Shown here piece after piece: positions 58,801-64,000 of a DNA stretch of 64,000 bases. This stretch comes from Symsagittifera roscoffensis (taxonomy: Eukaryota > Xenacoelomorpha > Acoela > Convolutidae): assembly GCF_963678635.1 (NCBI RefSeq), contig NC_087069.1, positions 45,241,448-45,305,447 of the forward strand. The letters run 5' to 3'. The first letter of the stretch is position 1, and every line of letters starts with the position of its first letter. The translations under genes were made by a program, and so were the position numbers. A model generated the notes under the pieces. It saw only the letters and a list, made by a program, of their open reading frames with translations. It did not search any database and had not been told where the DNA came from.

Positions 58801-61800
58801 TCTGATCAGCAATAAACATAGGTATTTTAATATATGGAAAAAGACTTGTTTTGAGGTAGCGCACTAATTCTGAGAATACAAAAAGGCTAGAAAGTTGGTC
58901 AACCAAAAATTGGCAATTGCTTCACAAAAATATCACATGGAAAGATTTCAGCAGCTTTCCAACAGTAAAGAACGATAGGATTTCATAAACGAAAAATTAG
59001 GGAAAAAGAGTAATCAAAAACCAGTAAAAATTAGCGAAATAGATCTTGAAAAACATAAAATATTTAACTGAAATAGCAAATCGTTTGAATCAAGTTTTTT
59101 CAAAATTAGGTATTTTTAAGGGTGAACATATAACCCGAAAACCAAAAGAACAAAGTACAAAAGCCGTTTTTTGATTTTCGTTGCGTCACAAGAAAAGAAT
59201 TTTCGGAAGAAATAGATAAATTACCGTAGAATAAATCTCCAGGGCCAATGGGAATACAAGCTTTTTGCCTTCAACAAGGTAAACTTTCTATCGGAACACA
59301 CCTCCAATTCGCAAGTAAGTTAAAGTATAAGTTAACGTTTAACGTAAGTTAAAGTATAATACAAAACCAGTATCCATCATTCCTCGAAAAAGCATATCAT
59401 CCCTGTTTTCAAAAACGTAAAACACAGGTTGCATCAAATTGTAGGCCTATTTGTGTGACAAACACGCTTTCAAAAGTTTTTGAACCAAATTATGGAAAAT
59501 CTTTAATTAAGTTCGTTATTAAGCGTCTACCAATTCGGGTTTTAGGAAAACAAATCTGCGACTGATGCAGTTGTCACTTTTATCGAAATTGTTTTGTGAA
59601 AACCTGGATCAATCAAGAAAAATTAGTGAACTTTTACTAGATCTTGCTAAATCTTTCAATTCCATATCTTGTGAAATCTTGAAAGGTATGGTTTTTCCAA
59701 CAATGCATCAAATCTCCTGAACGATTTTAAGAGACCTTCAGCAATGTGTAAAGCTTCAAAATCATTATTCTGTCTGGTTAACGCTTAATCATGGCGTTCC
59801 ACAAGACATTGATAGGGACCATTGGTTTTCATTTTCATGTAAATGATTTTGAAAACCAAATCAACAGGAACATAAATTTAGTGCAATTTGCAGATGATAC
59901 AATTATCTTATGTTCAGGAAACTCAATTAAGGACCTAAGGATCTCAATGCTTGAAACGCTAGAAAAAGTACATAATATTTGAATGAAAACAAACTTGTCC
60001 TTTTTGTTGATAAAACGGAATTTTTTGTCTCTGGGGACTTATTTAAAGAGAAGAAACAAAACCCGCAAAGAAACATGCCAGGTATCTTGGAACTTAAGTG
60101 GACATACACCTTACTTTTTCAGCTGAATTGAGTTAATGCTTAAGCAAAATGGCTGTTACAATTAATTCAATATACTGCGTGCCACTCATGGTACCATAAG
60201 AAAGAAGAATTATGCTTTTTAGATCCATAGTTTTGTCACATTAATTTTTCAGCTCAGTATTTTTTCAAATTTTACTCATGTCTCAATTTAACAGAATAAA
60301 CAAACAAATTAATTGGGGAATCAAAGTGAGCTATCTCCGCAGAAAATATGATCATGCACGATCTACTTCTCAAGTCTAAGGTTTTACCAGCCGAACTTTT
60401 TATTACCCAGCATAGCTTGACTAGAATGTTCGATGTGGTGGAAAATATTCAGAAAAATGAAATTGGTAGTCAGTTTATTTATATCAGAGTACCTGTGAAG
60501 TTAAACGAACGCACAAAACAAATAAAACAAAACAGGTTCCTTAAAACAAATTGGATAAAGAAATCTGTAGTAAACAACAGTTGTAATAAAAGTTAAACAA
60601 TTTAAACGTTGAGCTGAGAAAAGTTTAAGCTACACAAAAATTTAAGTTTGAACTCAAAATTTTTGAAATAGAAAAACACAAATTTTTTTTTATTGTTACA
60701 TCCATTAGTTCTGTTCGAGTTTTTTAAATCTAATATTAGTAATAATTTATTCATTTTTGTTTATACAAGTTGTATTTGTATATTTACATGACATTGTAGT
60801 TGTTGATTTTATACTTATTATGATAATTTCATTTTGTAGCAGCATGTATGTTTAACCGAGCCGTTTTTTTTTTCAGTGTACATGTTTGAAAAAAATTACG
60901 TATTGATCCAATTTTCTCAAATTGGGTTAATTTTAACAAAAAAGGGTCCATCATAAATTGTTCTACAATTTCAAAGAGCTTCAGGGCCATCTATTTTTTT
61001 TCTTCGAAATTCAAAAGTTTAAGGCTCTTGAAAAAAACTAGACCGTTTTTTTTTAGTTTCCCTGCGTTCATTACTCTTTTCTAACTGTTAGTTGGCTATG
61101 TTCTTTCCTTTGATGTCCATGGCAGAGAAAGCGTAGTAGTCGCTGTATATTATTTAAATGACTTCTTTGAAATAAAAACTGGTTCCAACTATGGGTCTTT
61201 TCACTTATTCCATTCAGTTTTGTAGGTCTGAAAAAAAAGCTTCAACTGATTGATTGAGTTGTCAAAATTTAATTATAATCTCGCGTTATTATTTTAGATG
61301 TTACGTTTTGCTACTACTTTGAGCGGAATTAGTAAAAAAGACCCTTAAATTGGATTTTTTTTTGAGGTGGCGGATTACCTCATGCGTGAAAAAGAATGCG
61401 CGAAATTTCCTCAGTCAATCAGAGTTCGTTTTTCATAAATTCGATGGAAATTAGCGATGAAAACAGTCAGTTTTGATCAGTTTAAAAGGCATTGATTGGT
61501 TGAAATTTTTCGCGCCTTCGGTCCTTCACGCCTGATTTTTTCAATAAAAAATTGTGAAAAGTTGGAACTGACAAAATTAATTCAAAAGAGCATATGACCT
61601 ATTTCAGATAATTTCTGTATATAAAAGCTAATTTTTTAGGCAGAAAGTAGAAATTGGGAGATTGTTCTTTTCAATTATTTCCGCTGTTCAAACTTTTTGC
61701 AATGTATTATGATGATTTGATATTTTGCTTTGAGTTGGCTGTTCTAACCCCTGTTGTGTGACATTTTAGCTTTGGTTTGCAAGTCCGCACCTCGTGGTAT

Positions 61801-63801
61801 GTAGTAGTCACTGAATTGGATTAGGTCTTGTCACTGCGAATAAGACACAAACTTTCATTTAATGAAAACTCAGTCATTTATTGAAAATTTAGCAATTTCT
61901 AGGAAATTAGTCATTTCCTGGAATTCCTAGAAAATTCATTAATTTCTGGAAAACTCATCAATTTCTGGAAAATCGTGTATTTCTTAGGAAGTTGAATTGA
62001 CAATTGGTTTGAAAAAAAAATTGATCTTTGAATCTACTCTAAATCTGTTTTATATACTTGTAGACGATAACTGAAAATTGGTTCGATCATTACGCCATTC
62101 AAATGATAGCATTTAGTGTACATTATACTGTAACCTTACATACATTACATGGTGTCAGGCAAATAAGACGACAGCTGTTACGACGACGCTGCTCACAGTT
62201 TCTCAAATTGTATTTTTGAGGAATAGAATTCATAGAAGTTACATACAAAAAAAAGACATTTAACTCTCATTTTTCGTTTTATTGTCATGTCCTCTTAATG
62301 TCTTTTCGTCTTATTTGCCTAGCACCACATAACATACTCTTCATCTTTTCACTTGGATTCTTTCTATCACAGCTCAGTGTAAAGTTACCTCAAACGCCAG
62401 GGTTACGTAGCAAAAAGTAGACATGTCATAAGTTGACTTGTCATAAACCAATCAGCATCGAAAAAAAAAGATTCCGTACGTTCGTTTTATTATCTCGATT
62501 CTGATTGGCTTACGGCGTGTCTACTTTATGACCGCACTCCACTGCTATTTAGCGAAAATTTGATGGAATATACAAGTATATCCAATTTTTTGGGTTCAGG
62601 TTAGATAGAATGGTAAAGCAGAACAATAGCATTAAAAGAATAAGACGAATTTCTGAAATAGTGAATATGAAAGGTTATTAATTTCGGTTGATCAAAATGT
62701 TATTTTTTGAAATCACTCGAAAGTGGTTGAAAATTATTTCATAGGGTAAACTTCTGCATAGGGTAAACTTCTTATAATATCTCAATCACTTCAAAAAGAA
62801 CGAATGTCGATTAGAATTTTTGGCGAAGCTGCAGCTGCTTAAAACGGTCATAATCAAGTCTTGAATTTCTCTTCTTTCTATGACACTTGTTTTAAAAAGA
62901 TGGGTAGTTTGGGTTGCGTTTTCAATTTGTTTTGATATGAAAAACTTAAGATGATTTAGCGTGCTACTTGTTTAGCTCAGCTTAGAACTTTTTTAGCCTA
63001 GTGCTGCTGGACTTAGTTTAAATTTTAATAAGAAATCTTTCCGTTATTTTAAAAGTTTGACCTAAGTTTTCCATGATTCCTCGGTGAGTAAAGCAAAAGA
63101 ATTGAAATAGTTAAAATTGTGGCCATATTGCGGACTTAGAAGGATATGAAGTAAGTATTGCTGAATCTCATTTCACTTGAAAAACAGTCGGCACAATACA
63201 TCAGTAGTGCTTGATTTTTGTATAAATTTTAAAAGTGAAAGAAAAAGTTATACAAATTCTTGAATATCCATTTCAATTAATTTCTTGTATCGCTCTGACA
63301 AAGTTTGAATTGAACGATGAGGTTCTTTTTCTATCCACAGGTAAATAGACATTCACTATCCGAAATCAGTTTGAAAAACTGGGTGTCAAACTATATTTTT
63401 CAAATTCTAAATTAAATGCTCGGAAATTCGATCAAGAAATGGAGGTTTACTAATGTATTGTATCGGTAAAAATCTAAACTGCTTTCAGGCCTAAACTCTC
63501 AAAGGAAAAGGCGTTCTTTTTTGGGTTTTTTCTATTATATGGCCCACAATTACGAGCTTCCGTCTTTAATGAAAACTTTATTTTCAACCAATCAGAAATC
63601 AGCATTTGGAATTAATTTTCGATAGACCAAAATTATCATTTTGGGCCGTATGACAGACAAGACCCGTTTTTTTTTGAAAATGGTTTATTTGTATGGTGTG
63701 TTTGTTTGTGCAGATGGCAGGGAGACATCCGAGTCCTGTCAAGATGACTTCGCCTATGATCTCTGCCAAGATGCCTCCTCAGAGTCCCTCCTATGCACCA
63801 A
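52860..63801 (+). CDS. Split host gene, Pro/Ser-rich protein of unknown function (partial)
   Basis: Seven exons joined by GT-AG introns with consistent phases: 52860-53040, 53112-53156, 53235-53345, 55963-55994, 56058-56190, 56386-57098, 63714-63801 (continues beyond). First ATG at 52866. The first exon has a folded-looking segment (LRIKIPETAVSQLESLAKK, LRKIGIVRVCVDG). Then come Ser-rich linkers, a basic stretch KPIKKKR that could be a nuclear signal, and a long sixth exon with helical QLTSQNGRLSLADQATQQSV and YEHAIEAVIHKAVSG followed by Pro/Met/Gly-rich sequence. The seventh exon gives HPSPVKMTSPMISAKMPP. Looks like a nuclear regulatory protein with activation-type low-complexity regions; no family assigned. 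The 5' end may lie across copy A. Confidence 0.6.
54022..54735. mobile_element. Foldback element 1 (mariner-like MITE)
   Basis: 714 bp, flanked by TA on both sides. The left end CAGTGCTGATTTAAATTAAC is the near-perfect reverse complement of the right end GTTAATTGAAATCAGCACTG. The pairing continues over most of the length (AACGCGCTAATCTTGAAATC against its complement at 54690-54710; CGATCGCAGACAAATT against AATTTGTCTGTGATCG). TA duplication and CAGTG termini are typical of Tc1/mariner-derived MITEs. It could fold as one giant hairpin in the pre-mRNA. Confidence 0.8.
55081..55768. mobile_element. Foldback element 2 (same family, diverged)
   Basis: 688 bp, flanked by TA. Ends CAGTGCTGATTTAAATTATC and GATAATTTAAATCGGCAC; the interior is also largely self-complementary (AAATTGGGTTGACTTT against AAAGTCAACCAAATTTG). 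Shares termini and many internal blocks with element 1, but is clearly diverged. Confidence 0.75.
56386..57098 (+). CDS. Long sixth exon of the split host gene
   Basis: 713 bp exon between acceptor TTTTGATGTTTAG and donor CCG|GTAAGT. Encodes PPFDCDLPLDIPPPIQAP, a helical part (SLADQATQQSVISAAIIM, YEHAIEAVIHKAV), an acidic and Asn/Ser-rich linker, then a Pro/Met/Gly-rich segment (PPTPTQMAPPPPQTM, HAGSMGMHARGGPVWGYDP) ending FGHDP. Amino-acid bias is typical of transcriptional coactivators; this is only suggestive. Confidence 0.65.
57780..60600 (+). pseudogene. Degenerate LINE (CR1/L2/Jockey-like)
   Basis: Plus-strand remnants in order: endonuclease start FCLINFRSVQNKYQEVVNF (57880-58000) and ATVTWLNN; endonuclease middle VVVFGEYSIDLLKQDE and NISLIDPCLVSNNQ (58324-58560); RT pieces with KSPGPMGIQ (about 59235), LVQFADDTIILCSGN with the FADD catalytic box (59879-59925); and the C-terminal end (60348-60596). 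Many stops and frameshifts. The endonuclease signature NFRSVxNK and FADDT indicate a non-LTR retrotransposon with an AP-type endonuclease. Confidence 0.8.
62150..62327. mobile_element. Short TIR element (MITE)
   Basis: 178 bp with terminal inverted repeats TGGTGTCAGGCAAATAAGACGA and, at the right end, TCGTCTTATTTGCCTAGCACCA (about 20 of 22 positions pair). Interior AT-rich, noncoding. Target duplication not clear. Confidence 0.6.
63714..63801 (+). CDS. Seventh exon of the split host gene
   Basis: 88 bp between GTGCAG and GTGAGT, encoding AGRHPSPVKMTSPMISAKMP and a short Pro/Ser-rich end. Phase 0 at the start, as required by the preceding exon, and phase 1 at the end. The gene continues beyond this window or in a later exon not recognised here. 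Confidence 0.6.
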
Positions 63802-64000
63802 GTGAGTCATCGACGACATTTATCTGCTTTGGGGGGGGGGGGGGTTATGAGTTATATATTGACTTAAAATTTACTGCTTCATTTTTTTTGGAGGAGTGGG
63901 GCTTAGAATCTTCTGCCAACATGAATTGCTCGCGCTCTAAACTTCAAAGTAAGTTCGTAAGAGAAGTTTTGATCTAAATTAATGGCAATATTCGGCGTGG
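63802..64000 (+). other. Start of the next intron with a G14 run
   Basis: Begins GTGAGTCATC. Contains 14 consecutive G at 63831-63844 on the sense strand. A frame stays open through the G run to 63977, but this looks like intron readthrough rather than coding. Confidence 0.4.

Larger units (their letters stand above)
57099..63713 (+). other. 6.6-kb intron with a LINE remnant and small repeats
   Basis: Starts GTAAGTTGG and ends TTTGTTTGTGCAG before the exon at 63714. Holds a degenerate LINE (57780-60600), a short block of CAATTTCT(A/G)GGAAA-like repeats at 61880-61985, a TIR element at 62150-62327, and a fragment similar to the foldback elements near 60900-60960 (TTCTCAAATTGGGTTAATTT). No further exon was recognised. 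Confidence 0.55.

Noticed and set aside
60601..62100. Additional exons in the large intron
   Set aside because: No open stretch with acceptor and donor in matching phase was seen; content is AT-rich repeats.
63802..63977. Extension of the last exon through the G14 run
   Set aside because: A good GTGAGT donor ends the exon at 63801 and the following peptide is a poly-Gly artefact of the G run.

Overview
The window is eukaryotic, most likely an invertebrate metazoan; a cnidarian-like genome is only a weak guess from the style of the Penelope and gypsy proteins. The right quarter (52860-63801) carries an AT-rich gene split by GT-AG introns. The left three quarters are a nest of large LTR retrotransposons and one Penelope-like element (PLE). 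No bacterial-type genes, tRNA, rRNA or CRISPR were seen.

Layout. (1) 1-4254, plus strand: the 3' end of a decayed element (copy D) with a broken accessory ORF4, 3' UTR and an internally deleted LTR. (2) 4900-51883: one giant Ty3/gypsy-like element on the minus strand (copy A), flanked by TAAT duplications. It contains LTR 4900-5789, accessory genes 6621-10577, pol 10897-17140, gag 17170-20447 and leader 20448-23410. Its second LTR is split into three pieces (23411-23698, 29184-29238, 51333-51883). (3) A PLE sits in that LTR at 23699-29170, with a 13-bp duplication on each side. It is itself interrupted by a truncated element, copy C (26103-28964). (4) A second giant element, copy B (29239-51332, 22.1 kb, two 905-bp LTRs), inserted later into the remaining part of the same LTR. 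(5) 51888-64000: sequence flanking copy A, an LTR remnant, the split gene, two foldback elements, a decayed LINE and a short TIR element.

The most interesting system is the element family represented by A, B, C and D. In addition to gag, protease, RT, RNase H and integrase, its pol ends in a domain resembling the TARG1/Poa1 class of macro domains. Downstream of pol, where an env gene would sit, copy B has about 9 kb of unfamiliar coding sequence: a small helical domain; a coiled-coil plus SGNH hydrolase protein with all catalytic blocks; a 196-codon ORF; a 1063-codon ORF that opens with a second SGNH-like domain; and a 1067-codon ORF conserved in all four copies. In copy B the SGNH ORF and the 196-codon ORF share a frame across one TAG, and the last two junctions are -1 overlaps. 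Copy A has a shorter version without the SGNH and 1063-codon proteins. A pyrimidine-rich splice-acceptor-like site lies before the accessory block in both A and B, which would suit a spliced subgenomic mRNA.

Both large copies are damaged. Copy A has a stop in place of the RT catalytic Tyr and Asn in place of the second integrase Asp. Copy B has in-frame stops in pol and lacks the segment carrying the second integrase Asp. They appear non-autonomous today, although B's LTRs still differ at only about 1.5% of positions by eye and its accessory genes are almost fully open.
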